DNA of 64,000 nt from Burkholderia sp. PAMC 26561 (GCF_001557535.2 NZ_CP014306.1:1426001-1490000), one strand, 5' to 3'; numbered from the stretch's first letter, positions 1-8,162 are shown. Notes: a model not told the origin generated them from the sequence alone. A program made the numbers and translations.

Positions 1-221
1 GTCGGTTAATTTTCGTCATTTTTCGATGCAGGCAGCGTTGCGACTCGTTGCGACTTATTGTACGGCGCGCTTCGGCGCACGGTCCTGCGCAACAAACCCG
101 CGTCGGCGTAGCTTACTGAAACGTTATTTCCGCTACAACGACCGATTGGGGATATCGATATGGGACCGATCCCGCCCGGCTGCGTCGCCTTGCCTAATCC
201 GTAGCCCCACGCTAAACTCAT
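1..221. other. Intergenic leader region, no gene seen
   Basis: I see no convincing coding region here. The only structure noticed is a tandem direct repeat, CGTTGCGACT at 36-45 and again at 46-55. The promoter of the riboswitch-controlled exchanger downstream must lie in this stretch or before it. A TTACTG at 113-118 and TACAAC at 134-139 have a 15-base spacer and are too weak to call. Confidence 0.4.
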
Positions 222-394
222 GCCCGTCTTTGGGGAGTAGCCTTCCTTCCGCAATGGGAGGAGGACGCGTCAACATACTCGGCTGGTGCCGTGGCGCGTT
301 CGACCGGTCAGGTTTGGCGAGACCATGGGTGCATCTTGTCGTTCACGGTCGGACGGCGCGGGATAGCACCCTGGTTCGCTGACGTCCGACCGTG
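222..394 (+). ncRNA. yybP-ykoY manganese riboswitch
   Basis: All three conserved blocks of the yybP-ykoY family are present in order: TTTGGGGAGTAGCC (229-242), GTCAACATACTCGG (269-282) and GGCGAGACC (316-324). These form the two loops that dock to build the Mn2+ site in the known class. Downstream lie two possible stems that cannot form together: GGGTGC (327-332) with GCACCC (366-371), and a perfect 12-bp stem 344-355 with 383-394. No T-run follows, so control is more likely translational than by intrinsic termination. A short stem, CCTC (470-473) with GAGG (479-482), covers the likely ribosome binding site. It leads into the exchanger gene at 489. The family is recognised by eye from its invariant blocks; the 3' limit is approximate. 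Confidence 0.9.
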
Positions 395-488
395 AAATCA
401 TCGTGTCTCCAAAACAAAAATACCCCACTCCGGTCACAAGCCTCTCCTTGCGCAGCGGTCGCCAGTACCCCTCATTGCGAGGTGCGGC

Positions 489-1499
489 ATGACCATGCTC
501 TTCCTGCAACTCGCACTCATGCTCGTGGTGATTCTGGCGGCATCGGAATTGTTCACCAATGCGCTCGAGCATCTCGGCGAAAAACTCGGTATCTCCGAAG
601 GCGTCACGGGTTCGCTCTTTGCGGCCATTGGCACGGCATTGCCTGAAACCACCGTGCCGATCATCGCGTTGCTGGGCGCCTCGGCAAATCGTTCGGTCAA
701 CGAGGAAATCGGCGTCGGCGCCATTCTTGGCGCGCCGCTGATGCTCGCGACGCTTTCCACCTGCCTGATGGCCATTGCCGTGATCAAGACGCGCGGCCTG
801 AAGGGTCTGGTCACGCCTGAACACACGGGTTTTACCCGCGATCTCAACTTCTTCCTCTGCGCGTTCATGATTGCAGCCGGCGCGATGTTCGTCCCGCATC
901 ACGCGTGGCCCGTGCGCGCGTTGTTCGCCGTCGGCCTGGTCGGCGTGTATGTGGTGTATGTGATTACGACGTTTCGCGCATCGGCCAGTCTGGTCGAGAA
1001 AGGGCACGGCACCGAGGCGCCCGAGCGCCTGCTGATCGCGCGTGTGGGCTTGCCGACGACGCTTGCGACCATTGCGCTACAGATGCTGATCGGCGTTGCA
1101 CTGCTGGTTGGCGGGGCGAAGGGGTTTATCGCGGGCGTTGAAGGTGTGTCGCATGTGCTGGGCATTTCGGCGTTGCTGCTCTCGCTGATCATCATCCCGA
1201 TCGCGACCGAACTGCCGGAAAAGGTGAACAGCATCATCTGGGCGCGGCGCGGGAAGGACACGCTCGCGTTCGGGAACATCACCGGCGCAATGGTGTTTCA
1301 AGGCACGTTGCTGCCGGGTATCGGCATCATGCTGACGCCCTGGGAACCGCGCGTTGAAGTGCTGACCGGCGTTTTCATCACGCTTGCCGCCGCCGCATGG
1401 CTGCGGTTCAACGCGAGAAAAGGCGGGATCGTGCTTTGGGCGCTGCTCGTGAACGGCGGCCTGTACGCGCTTTATCTCGGATTGACGCTGGGACGGTAA
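489..1499 (+). CDS. CaCA-family sodium/calcium (probable Mn2+/Ca2+) exchanger
   Basis: 336-residue inner-membrane protein with about ten hydrophobic segments and the two alpha repeats of the Ca2+/cation antiporter superfamily. Alpha-1 is around residues 41-58 with GTALPETTVP; alpha-2 is around 226-272 with PIATELPEKV followed by FGNITGAMVFQG. The paired acidic residues in these repeats (E53, E244) are the expected ion ligands. Start ATG 489 has GAGGTG just upstream. The gene sits alone, directly after a yybP-ykoY riboswitch. That riboswitch class activates Mn2+ efflux genes, so Mn2+ export is a better guess than calcium exchange alone. The family is firm; the substrate is inferred from the riboswitch. 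Confidence 0.9.
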   Translation: MTMLFLQLALMLVVILAASELFTNALEHLGEKLGISEGVTGSLFAAIGTALPETTVPIIALLGASANRSVNEEIGVGAILGAPLMLATLSTCLMAIAVIKTRGLKGLVTPEHTGFTRDLNFFLCAFMIAAGAMFVPHHAWPVRALFAVGLVGVYVVYVITTFRASASLVEKGHGTEAPERLLIARVGLPTTLATIALQMLIGVALLVGGAKGFIAGVEGVSHVLGISALLLSLIIIPIATELPEKVNSIIWARRGKDTLAFGNITGAMVFQGTLLPGIGIMLTPWEPRVEVLTGVFITLAAAAWLRFNARKGGIVLWALLVNGGLYALYLGLTLGR

Positions 1500-1548
1500 G
1501 TCATCGCAGGTGGCGGCGTGCGCCTCGGCATGCCGCCAGTTCGCGCGC

Positions 1549-1572
1549 AAAAAAAAGCCCGCCGAAGCGGGC
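1549..1572 (-). terminator. Rho-independent terminator for the fliC-fliD-fliT run
   Basis: Stem GCCCGC / GCGGGC with a CGAA loop (1557-1572). An A8 run at 1549-1556 reads as a U-tract on the minus strand. It lies about 70 bases past the fliT stop and has no T-run on the plus side, so it mainly serves the flagellar genes. Confidence 0.8.
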
Positions 1573-1641
1573 ATCAATCACATTGCGCGTCGCACTTACC
1601 GCGCATCTGTTGTTGTCCTGCGTTGTCTCTTCACTGCCGCT

Positions 1642-1941
1642 TCAGAGTCGTGCTGCCTGCTGATACCGGCTGGCGGCGCTCGCCTGGTTCATCGCTTGCC
1701 GGTGATTCCTCATCAACGCTGTTTCCGCCGATGTCGCCACGTTCATGATCGTCGCAATGCTCGCCTGGATCCGGCGGATGATGACCATGGCATCGGCGGG
1801 CTGGTCGGCTTGCAAGCCCATCAGGAGCGGCGAACGCGTTTGCGTGAGTTCGGCGGCGCGGGGCCAGTCGTTATCGGCGGCTGCATTTTCGATGGCTTCC
1901 GTCAGCGCCCACGCCTGCGCGATCAGTTCTTGCTGGTTCAT
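1642..1941 (-). CDS. fliT: FliT-like flagellar export chaperone
   Basis: 99 residues, mostly alpha-helical, opening MNQQELIAQAWALTEAIENA. FliT is a cytoplasmic chaperone for the filament cap protein FliD, and in enterobacteria it also binds FlhDC. Identification rests on size, helical composition and position immediately after fliD (12-base gap, same strand). Sequence conservation of FliT is low, so context carries much of the weight. No fliS lies between fliD and fliT. Confidence 0.8.
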   Translation of the reverse strand: MNQQELIAQAWALTEAIENAAADNDWPRAAELTQTRSPLLMGLQADQPADAMVIIRRIQASIATIMNVATSAETALMRNHRQAMNQASAASRYQQAARL

Positions 1942-1953
1942 CGCTTTGCTCCC

Positions 1954-3483
1954 TTACTTGTTGGTCGCGAGTGCGCCCGCGCTGTCCGTGCCGCCGAATA
2001 ACTGCGTGAGGTAGCTGGCGTTGCTTGTCGATTGCGACATCAGCGTGTTCAGCGCCGTGAATTGCGCGTTGTATGAAGTCGTCAACTGCGCGGCGTATGC
2101 CGTGAGTGCCGTTTGCTGGTCGCTCAGGCTTTTCAGGTCGGCGGTCAGCGCGGTCGAGCGCGTATCCATGATGCCGCCGGTCGCAAGGAACGACGTCAGG
2201 TCGTTGTTCATGTTCGCGGCAACGCCGTTAGTCGAATTGAACAACTTCGCGACGGTTTGCGGATCGCTGCTGAGCGCGGCGGTGAGCGCATCGGAATCGG
2301 TCTTGAGCGTGCCGTCCGGCTGCAGCGTGATGCCGATAGACGCGAGATTGACCGCGGACGAGCCCGCGCCGACCGCGCCGCTGATGGCGCTCGAGAGCGT
2401 GTTACGGATCGTGTTCATCATGGAGTCGCCGAGCAGCGCGCCCCCTTGCGAACCGACTGCCTGGGTCGAGTCGAACGATGTCAGCGACTGGACCGTGCTC
2501 ATGTAGTTGTTGTACGCGGTGACGAAGGCGTTGATGGCCGTTGCCTGTCCGGTCGTATCGGGCGCGACGGTCAGCGTCTGCGTGGTGCCGACCGATGTGG
2601 AATCGAGCGTCATCGAAACGCCGCTGAGCGCCGTGGTGATCGTGTTGCTGGCGCTGGTTCCGGGCGTGCCCGCGATCGAGAAGTTGGCGTCTTCTCCGGC
2701 TACGCTCTGCGTCCAGTTTCCCGATGCAACCGTGGTCACCGAGCCCGTGTAATTGCCGGCCGTTTCCGAGCTGCTTGCGGGCGCGGATGCCGTGCCCGAG
2801 GTCACGGCGAGGTTGTTCAGCGCATCGCCCGATGCCGTCCCCGAGATCGAGACATTGATCCCGTTCGAAACACCCGTGGACGACGAACGCAGCACGAGAT
2901 GCGCGCCGTCCGTGCCGTTCACGATGGCCGCCGTCACGCCCGGATTGCCGGACGCCGAATTGATGGCCGATGCAATGCCCGACAGCGTGTTGTTGTCCGA
3001 CGTGACCGGGATCGACATGTTCTTGCCGCCGACCGAGATGGTCATGGTCCCGGTGCCGAGCGTATCGGTCGACTTGAACGCGCCCGACGTAATCGACTGC
3101 GATGTCGCGATATTCGAGACCTGCACGGAATAGGAGCCCGCCACCGCGCCGGAGGTGCCCTTCGCAGTGATGCCCTTGCCGTCGCCGGTCGCCGTGAAGG
3201 CAGAGAGCGTCGTGCCGTCCGAGAGCGCCGAAAGAGACGTCTGCAGCAGGGACATCACCGATTTCAGCGTGCCGAGCGCCGTGACCTGCGTGTTGTCCGT
3301 GGTGGTCTTGCTATTGAGAGTGTCCGTCTGGCCCGCGATTTTCGAATTGACGAGCGCGGTGACCAGGGAGTTCACGTCCATGGTCGAGCCGGTCGAGCCG
3401 CTGATGATCGACTGTGCGGCCTGCTGGACCGCGCTGTTCGGGTCAACGGTTGAACCGGTTGACGATGTAGATATCGTGCTCAT
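1954..3483 (-). CDS. fliD: Flagellar filament cap protein FliD (HAP2)
   Basis: 509 residues. FliD forms the cap at the filament tip that folds incoming flagellin. The start is taken at 3483 (MSTISTSSTGSTVDPNSAVQ), preceded by GGAGC, rather than an upstream in-frame start that lacks a ribosome site. The N-terminal part has the Ser/Thr/Gly-rich stretch and coiled-coil region that includes LVTALVNSKIAGQTDTLNSK. The C-terminal part has a second amphipathic region (LKSLSDQQTALTAYAAQLTT and onward) ending in LTQLFGG, typical of FliD. It lies between fliC and fliT on the same strand. Confidence 0.95.
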   Translation of the reverse strand: MSTISTSSTGSTVDPNSAVQQAAQSIISGSTGSTMDVNSLVTALVNSKIAGQTDTLNSKTTTDNTQVTALGTLKSVMSLLQTSLSALSDGTTLSAFTATGDGKGITAKGTSGAVAGSYSVQVSNIATSQSITSGAFKSTDTLGTGTMTISVGGKNMSIPVTSDNNTLSGIASAINSASGNPGVTAAIVNGTDGAHLVLRSSSTGVSNGINVSISGTASGDALNNLAVTSGTASAPASSSETAGNYTGSVTTVASGNWTQSVAGEDANFSIAGTPGTSASNTITTALSGVSMTLDSTSVGTTQTLTVAPDTTGQATAINAFVTAYNNYMSTVQSLTSFDSTQAVGSQGGALLGDSMMNTIRNTLSSAISGAVGAGSSAVNLASIGITLQPDGTLKTDSDALTAALSSDPQTVAKLFNSTNGVAANMNNDLTSFLATGGIMDTRSTALTADLKSLSDQQTALTAYAAQLTTSYNAQFTALNTLMSQSTSNASYLTQLFGGTDSAGALATNK

Positions 3484-3540
3484 GCATTGCTCCGTTCGTG
3501 CGTGGGCCGGAAAACGCTCGATAAATTCCGGAAACGCGAA

Positions 3541-3570
3541 CTGGGAGGCAAGCCTCCCAGCGGTTTTTTT
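3541..3570. terminator. Strong hairpin in the fliC-fliD gap
   Basis: Perfect 9-bp stem CTGGGAGGC / GCCTCCCAG with a two-base loop (3541-3560), followed on the plus strand by CGG and T7. The canonical U-tract reads on the plus strand, opposite to fliC and fliD. On the minus strand the stem is followed only by TTCGCGTTT. It may work in both directions or mainly stop antisense transcripts. Confidence 0.6.
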
Positions 3571-3664
3571 GCTTCTTTTTGCTGCCACTACCGCTGTGAT
3601 GCGGATGTTTCACCCGGCGCGCATTGTAAGCGGTGCGCGCCGGTTACTGCGTCGGCCAAACTGC

Positions 3665-4876
3665 TTAGCCGAGGAGCTTCAGTACTTGTTGCGGCAGCGA
3701 GTTGGCCTGTGCCAGCACCGAGATACCTGCTTGCTGCAGCACTTGCGCCTTGCTCAGGTTCGCGGTCTCCTGCGCGAAGTCCGCGTCGGTGATTTGCGAT
3801 TGAGCCGACGACAAGTCCGTCGATTGTGCTTGCTGCGTCGTGGCTACCGAGCTGAAACGGTTCTGGACAGCGCCCAGTTGCGATTGCAGTGCGTTGACGG
3901 TGTTCAGCGCATTGTCGATCGATTCAATAGCGCTCGATGCGCCGTTCGTCGTGCTGATGTCGATTGCGGACACTTGCGGCGGTGCGCTGTTTGCGTCGAA
4001 CGAAGCGAGTTCGCTGGTTTGCTGAGCGGTCGCGGCGGCACCGCTCGCTGTCACGTAAGACGCGGCCAGCGTGCTCGGCGTGCCGGTGGAACCCGCCGTA
4101 ATGACGTTCGCAGCTACGAAGGCGTACTTGGCCGTACCGTTGCCGCCGTCAGATGCCGGAATAACTTCATTACCGGTGCCGTCGCCCAGCGCTTTGTTGT
4201 TCTGGTCCGTATAGGAATAACCACCCTTGCCGTCAGCGATGACGTTGACTGTGGTGATAGCAGCGGGGGCAGCCGTGGTGCCGGCAACATAAGTACCAGC
4301 AGCGGCCAGCGACAGACCGTCGATACTGCCAACTGCCGTGCCCTTTTGCGGAACGCCGCCACCGAGCTTCAGGGCCGATACATTGGCCGATGCACCCAGA
4401 TCCACGCTGATCGACTGGCCGACGTTCGCGCCAACCTGGAAGCTCTTCACGCCAGCCGAACCGTCCAGCAAGTTCGTGCCGTTGTACGTGGTTTGCGACG
4501 AGATGCGGTTAATTTCACTGATACGCTGCGACACTTCCGACTGGAGCGCTGCCTGGTCGGTCGACGACAGCGAACCGCTCGAAGCTTGCACAGCCAGTTG
4601 GCGAATACGTTGCAGGTTGTCCGTGATCTGGCTCAGACCGCTCGATGCCGTTTGCGTCATCGAAACGCCGTCGTTCGCATTCGATACACCTTGGTTCAGG
4701 CCGTTGATCTGCGACGTCATGCGCGATGCAATGGCTTGTCCTGCTGCGTCGTCCGCGGCGCTGTTGATGCGCTTGCCCGACGACAGGCGGGTGATTGCCG
4801 ACGACAGCGCGCTCTGCGTGCTGCCCAGGTTTTGCTGAGCGACCAGCGAGTTGATATTGCTGTTAATACCGATCAT
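3665..4876 (-). CDS. fliC: Flagellin FliC
   Basis: 403 residues, the filament subunit. The N-terminal D0/D1 domain (about 1-150) carries the hallmark MIGINSNINSLVAQQNL and ITRLSSGKRINSAADDAAG. The C-terminal D1/D0 (about 300-403) ends QQAGISVLAQANSLPQQVLKLLG. The middle (about 155-300) is Ala/Gly/Thr-rich and is the variable surface-exposed part. AGGAGA precedes the start by seven bases. The gene is monocistronic or leads into fliD, with a strong hairpin between them. A sigma-28-like site lies upstream around 4984-5009. A 5' leader of about 100 bases is implied if that site is used. Confidence 0.97.
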   Translation of the reverse strand: MIGINSNINSLVAQQNLGSTQSALSSAITRLSSGKRINSAADDAAGQAIASRMTSQINGLNQGVSNANDGVSMTQTASSGLSQITDNLQRIRQLAVQASSGSLSSTDQAALQSEVSQRISEINRISSQTTYNGTNLLDGSAGVKSFQVGANVGQSISVDLGASANVSALKLGGGVPQKGTAVGSIDGLSLAAAGTYVAGTTAAPAAITTVNVIADGKGGYSYTDQNNKALGDGTGNEVIPASDGGNGTAKYAFVAANVITAGSTGTPSTLAASYVTASGAAATAQQTSELASFDANSAPPQVSAIDISTTNGASSAIESIDNALNTVNALQSQLGAVQNRFSSVATTQQAQSTDLSSAQSQITDADFAQETANLSKAQVLQQAGISVLAQANSLPQQVLKLLG

Positions 4877-4983
4877 TTGGATTTCTCCTGAAAAAGCTAT
4901 GTGAGCTAAAAGGGCTGTTTTTGGCTACTACGCCGTCCTGTTGCCTGGCGGTTCCGAGCGTGTTAGCCGGCCGCCTACTTGGG

Positions 4984-5009
4984 TTAGCGGCCCCTCACAA
5001 AAACTTGAG
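4984..5009 (-). promoter_or_regulatory. Candidate sigma-28 (FliA) promoter of fliC
   Basis: On the minus strand CTCAAGTTT (complement of 5001-5009) is followed by GCCGCTAA (complement of 4984-4991). These resemble the FliA elements TAAAGTTT and GCCGATAA. The spacer is two bases shorter than the E. coli consensus, so this is a candidate only. Confidence 0.35.
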
Positions 5010-5160
5010 GAATTCGAAAATCATTTGTAGAAGGAATGCCTTGAACGCTGGAGATAGTCTTGCCGTAAGGGGTTTGCAATGGCACACCGCCTGCGGGCAT
5101 GGAGATTCACGGGTATTCTTTTTCGCAGCATTCCCTTGATTGCACACGTCAGGAGCCACC

Positions 5161-6108
5161 ATGCAACACCGCACCATCGGTACCTCGGACCTCAAGGTCG
5201 CGCCGCTCGTCTTCGGCGGCAACGTGTTCGGCTGGACCGCCGACGAACGCACGTCCTTCTCCCTTCTCGACGCTTTTGTCGACCACGGCCTCAATTTCAT
5301 TGATACCGCCGACGTCTACTCGGCCTGGGTCGAAGGCCACCAGGGCGGTGAATCGGAGACGATCATCGGCAAGTGGCTGAAGGAGAGCGGCAAGCGCGAC
5401 AAGGTCGTGCTCGCCACCAAGGTAGGCATGCTGAGCACGCGGCCGGGGCTGTCGGCGGCGAACATCGAAGCGGCCGTGAACGACTCGCTCAAGCGGCTCA
5501 AGACGGATTACATCGACGTCTATTTCTCCCATCTCGACGACGATAAAACGCCGCTCATCGACACGCTCGGCGCCTATCAGAAGCTGATTGCAGCCGGCAA
5601 GGTGCGGGTGATCGGGGCATCGAACTACACGGGCGAACGGCTGGAAGAGGCGCTGAAGATCTCTCAAAAGGAGGGCATTCCGGGTTATCAGGTGCTGCAA
5701 CCGGAATACAACCTCTATGATCGCGCAGGTTACGAAGGCGACCAGGAGCCGGTCGCCGCGGCGCATAAGGTCTCTGTGGTGACGTACTACAGCCTCGCGA
5801 GCGGTTTCCTGAGCGGAAAATACCGGTCCAAAGCCGATACGGAGAACGCTGCGCGCGGTTCCAAGGTCTCGGGCTATCTGAACGATCGCGGCTTGCGGAT
5901 CATCGATGCGCTCGTCAAGGTCGCCGACCGCCACGGCGTCGCGCCCGCTACAATTGCGCTCGCATGGCTGATCGCACGTCCGAGCGTGACAGCGCCGATT
6001 GCCAGCGCGACTTCGGTCAAACAGCTCGAAAATCTTGCCGAAGCCACGCGCATCACGCTCGAGCCTGAAGACATTGCGTTGCTGACGGAGGTCAGTGATC
6101 CAACGTAA
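5161..6108 (+). CDS. Aldo/keto reductase
   Basis: 315 residues, a full-length cytoplasmic NADPH-dependent oxidoreductase with a TIM-barrel fold. The active-site pattern is visible: Asp48 in FIDTADVY, Tyr53, Lys87 in LATKVGM and His124 in VYFSHLDDD. Start ATG 5161 has AGGAG seven bases upstream; an earlier in-frame ATG at 5140 lacks one. The sequence resembles the YajO/oxidoreductase-like branch (GGNVFGWTADE). Substrate unknown. It is divergent from fliC and stands alone. Confidence 0.92.
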   Translation: MQHRTIGTSDLKVAPLVFGGNVFGWTADERTSFSLLDAFVDHGLNFIDTADVYSAWVEGHQGGESETIIGKWLKESGKRDKVVLATKVGMLSTRPGLSAANIEAAVNDSLKRLKTDYIDVYFSHLDDDKTPLIDTLGAYQKLIAAGKVRVIGASNYTGERLEEALKISQKEGIPGYQVLQPEYNLYDRAGYEGDQEPVAAAHKVSVVTYYSLASGFLSGKYRSKADTENAARGSKVSGYLNDRGLRIIDALVKVADRHGVAPATIALAWLIARPSVTAPIASATSVKQLENLAEATRITLEPEDIALLTEVSDPT

Positions 6109-6471
6109 GTTTTCGCATAAATGCCTGAAAAACTTCGGATTTTCATGGAGTTGCGCCCCGCAAACCGGCTTTGCGGGGTTGGCGATACGTCGACGATCTG
6201 ATAACATCTCGCCCGAATCGAGATTTTTGCCCGATGACGCCGCAGCTTTTCGCGACGTCTGGCGGCCCGAAGTGCGCTGTTCCGGATTCCAGGGAATGCG
6301 CATGCCGTGATCGGCGGTGAAATCCCACCTCTCTCTTTTCCGGCCTCCGTGGCCGCTTTGCTCGTGTTCGCCGCGTTGGGTGGACGATCGGAGTGCCGGC
6401 GCGCGGCGTAAGCCCGTTTGGTTACGCTTCGCCGCGCAGTCAGAAAAACGTATTAGCGATTTAGGACTTCC
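6109..6471. other. Intergenic region before rpsU
   Basis: No gene seen. A stem-loop CCCCGCAAA / TTTGCGGGG (6156-6164 with 6170-6178) follows the aldo/keto reductase and may end its transcript, although no U-run follows. The rpsU promoter should lie in the later part of the region. Confidence 0.45.
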
Positions 6472-6684
6472 ATGACCACTATTGTTTTGAAAGAAAATGA
6501 GCCGTTCGACGTTGCGATCCGTCGCTTTCGCCGGACCATCGAAAAGAACGGCCTGATCGCCGAACTTCGCGAACGCCAGTCGTACGAGAAGCCGACGACA
6601 GCACGCAAGCGCAAGAAAGCGGCTGCAGTTAGCCGCCTGCGCAAGCGTCTGCGCAGCCAGATGCTGCCCAAGAAGCTTCACTAA
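6472..6684 (+). CDS. rpsU: 30S ribosomal protein S21
   Basis: 70 residues, very basic. It matches S21 along its whole length: [20 protein letters not shown] at the start and [20 protein letters not shown] at the end. S21 sits in the small subunit near the anti-Shine-Dalgarno region and aids initiation. It stands alone here, without the dnaG-rpoD partners of E. coli, and is closed by an unusually strong palindromic terminator. Confidence 0.97.
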   Translation: MTTIVLKENEPFDVAIRRFRRTIEKNGLIAELRERQSYEKPTTARKRKKAAAVSRLRKRLRSQMLPKKLH

Positions 6685-6718
6685 TTCTTGGCATGTTGCG
6701 GCCTCAGTCTGGGCCGCA

Positions 6719-6772
6719 ACAAAGCAAAACGGCGATGCTGCCCGAAAGGGTTGCATCGCCGTTTTGCTTTGT
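6719..6772. terminator. 20-bp perfect palindromic terminator after rpsU
   Basis: ACAAAGCAAAACGGCGATGC (6719-6738) is perfectly inverted at 6753-6772; the loop itself holds CCC-GAAA-GGG. The arms are A-rich on one side and T-rich on the other, so it can stop rpsU (plus) and the convergent minus-strand paralogue genes. Confidence 0.85.
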
Positions 6773-6829
6773 GTTCTGCTTTGCGCTTCGTGTTTTGCTT
6801 TGTACTTTGTGGCAGCCGTGCTGTACTTT

Positions 6830-7189
6830 TCAGACGAAGGCGTGGCGCTCCGCCAAGCGAGCCAGGACCTGCGGCCATTCGTCGACGCGGAAGTCGTCGT
6901 GAACTTCTTCCAGCTCGATCAGCAGCTCGGCAATTTCAGGATCGTAGGCATTCACGTTGGATGCATACAGCGCCCGCAATAGCGATCCGTCTCTCGCGTT
7001 CCGGTAGTACGAGATACCAATGCCTTCAATGTCCGGCTGGTACACGTCGTCAGCAATCAGCGACCCGATAGCGCATTTGCGGCCGTCGCTGCTGCGAAGC
7101 CGGCACGAACCGTTGTCATCCTCCGACACGGCCCGCTGCGTGAGCAGATGCGCGCTCACGCGTTCGTAGATGTCTCTTGCCGTTAACAT
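6830..7189 (-). CDS. Hypothetical protein, C-x2-GS-x-I / YDP / VHD family, copy 2
   Basis: 119 residues, soluble, no signal peptide. Start is taken at 7189 (MLTARDIYERVSAHLLTQ); the longer open frame has no ribosome site. The motifs CAIGSLIADD, NVNAYDPEIAELL and EEVHDDF align with the neighbouring gene at 7258-7683, so the two are tandem paralogues. I recall similar small proteins in phage and proteobacterial genomes, where a line such as CAVG-LIPD followed by MEG recurs, but no function is known to me. The protein ends after RLAERHAFV, about 60 bases from the rpsU terminator. Confidence 0.75.
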   Translation of the reverse strand: MLTARDIYERVSAHLLTQRAVSEDDNGSCRLRSSDGRKCAIGSLIADDVYQPDIEGIGISYYRNARDGSLLRALYASNVNAYDPEIAELLIELEEVHDDFRVDEWPQVLARLAERHAFV

Positions 7190-7257
7190 TGCGTTACTCG
7201 TTGTTCTAATTGATGCATTTCCTGGAACCTCGACGGAGCCAGGCAGTGTCCTTGAGC

Positions 7258-7683
7258 TCAAGCCGCTGACTTCAACCGTTCCGCCGACAGATTGAACTGG
7301 CGTGCAATCGATGCAAACCGCTCGCGCCATTCCCATTTGCCGAATACGTCGTGCACGTTCTGCAGGCAACTGAGCAATTCGACGGTAGTCGGGTCGTAGA
7401 CATTGATATTCGAGCGCAACAACGCCCGCTTCAACGCTGTCACGCCGACATCCATATACGAAGGCACAGACTCGGGACCTTTGTCGATGTAGCGGATAGG
7501 CACGCCTTCCATCGCTGTCATGTAGTCTCGCGGCTTGATGAAGCTGCCTACTGGACAGCCGCCGCAGTATCCGCGATATGCGCCGCCGCCTCGCGGCAGC
7601 AAAGCTGCCTGACCCTGGCCAAACAAGTGGTGCACGGCGCTATCGAAGATTTCCTGATGCGTCAAAAAGTTGAGGTTTTTCAT
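7258..7683 (-). CDS. Hypothetical protein, C-x2-GS-x-I / YDP / VHD family, copy 1
   Basis: 141 residues, start at 7683 (MKNLNFLTHQEIFDSAVHHL) with GGGGAAA about six bases upstream. It shares with the gene at 6830-7189 the motifs CPVGSFIKPRDY, SNINVYDPTTVELL and QNVHDVF. It differs by an extra glycine-rich stretch containing three cysteines (GYCGGCP). The first gene and its paralogue are 68 bases apart and probably cotranscribed. Function unknown; a possible origin in phage cargo is a guess from remembered relatives. Confidence 0.78.
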   Translation of the reverse strand: MKNLNFLTHQEIFDSAVHHLFGQGQAALLPRGGGAYRGYCGGCPVGSFIKPRDYMTAMEGVPIRYIDKGPESVPSYMDVGVTALKRALLRSNINVYDPTTVELLSCLQNVHDVFGKWEWRERFASIARQFNLSAERLKSAA

Positions 7684-8162
7684 TCTGCTTTCCCCTGCAC
7701 CGACATCGCGGCGCTTCGTGGGTGTCATCAAACAGCGTTATCAGTATCGGACGCGATTCGGGTCGTCTTAGCGCGGTGAGCCACACAATCCGCGTTTTTC
7801 GATTCGCCATTCGCTTTCCTGCAATACCGCCCGCCAGGACCAAGCACGCTTCGGCCAGCCTCACATCGCGACTGACGGCAAATAAGCCGTTCACGCGCTG
7901 CAAAACCAGTTCGCACTTAATTTATAGCGGTTCTTCCCGGTAAAAAATGGGTGCTGGCACTCAGTAGGTCGCAATTTTGACATGCTGCCCGGGTTTCTGC
8001 ACGGCCGGTGGCCGGCCGACGCGGCTTTGTAGTAAAGGCTCCAGAGCGTTTTCTACCCGCCAAAAAGCATTGCCGTCGGGATTTTCCCTGAGGATGCCTT
8101 AAACAACGAAGTTTGTTGCGAAAACGCAATATCTGAGCTGCAAACCCGTGGCAATGAATTTC
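7684..8162. other. Gene-free region between paralogue pair and tag
   Basis: About 480 bases without a credible gene: short open frames exist on both strands but none has a ribosome site or recognisable sequence. It should carry the promoter of the minus-strand paralogue pair. The stop side of tag lies at its right edge. No clear terminator was seen for tag. Confidence 0.4.

Noticed and set aside
2113..3453. 446-codon plus-strand open frame across fliD
   Set aside because: Antisense to fliD, Arg/Gly-rich shadow translation with no domain and no ribosome site; fliD itself is unmistakable.
3155..4891. 578-codon plus-strand open frame across fliC and fliD start
   Set aside because: Antisense to two well-identified flagellar genes; Arg/Cys-rich composition typical of shadow frames.
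5149..6756. 535-codon minus-strand open frame over the aldo/keto reductase and rpsU
   Set aside because: Antisense to two certain genes and includes the rpsU terminator; no homology.
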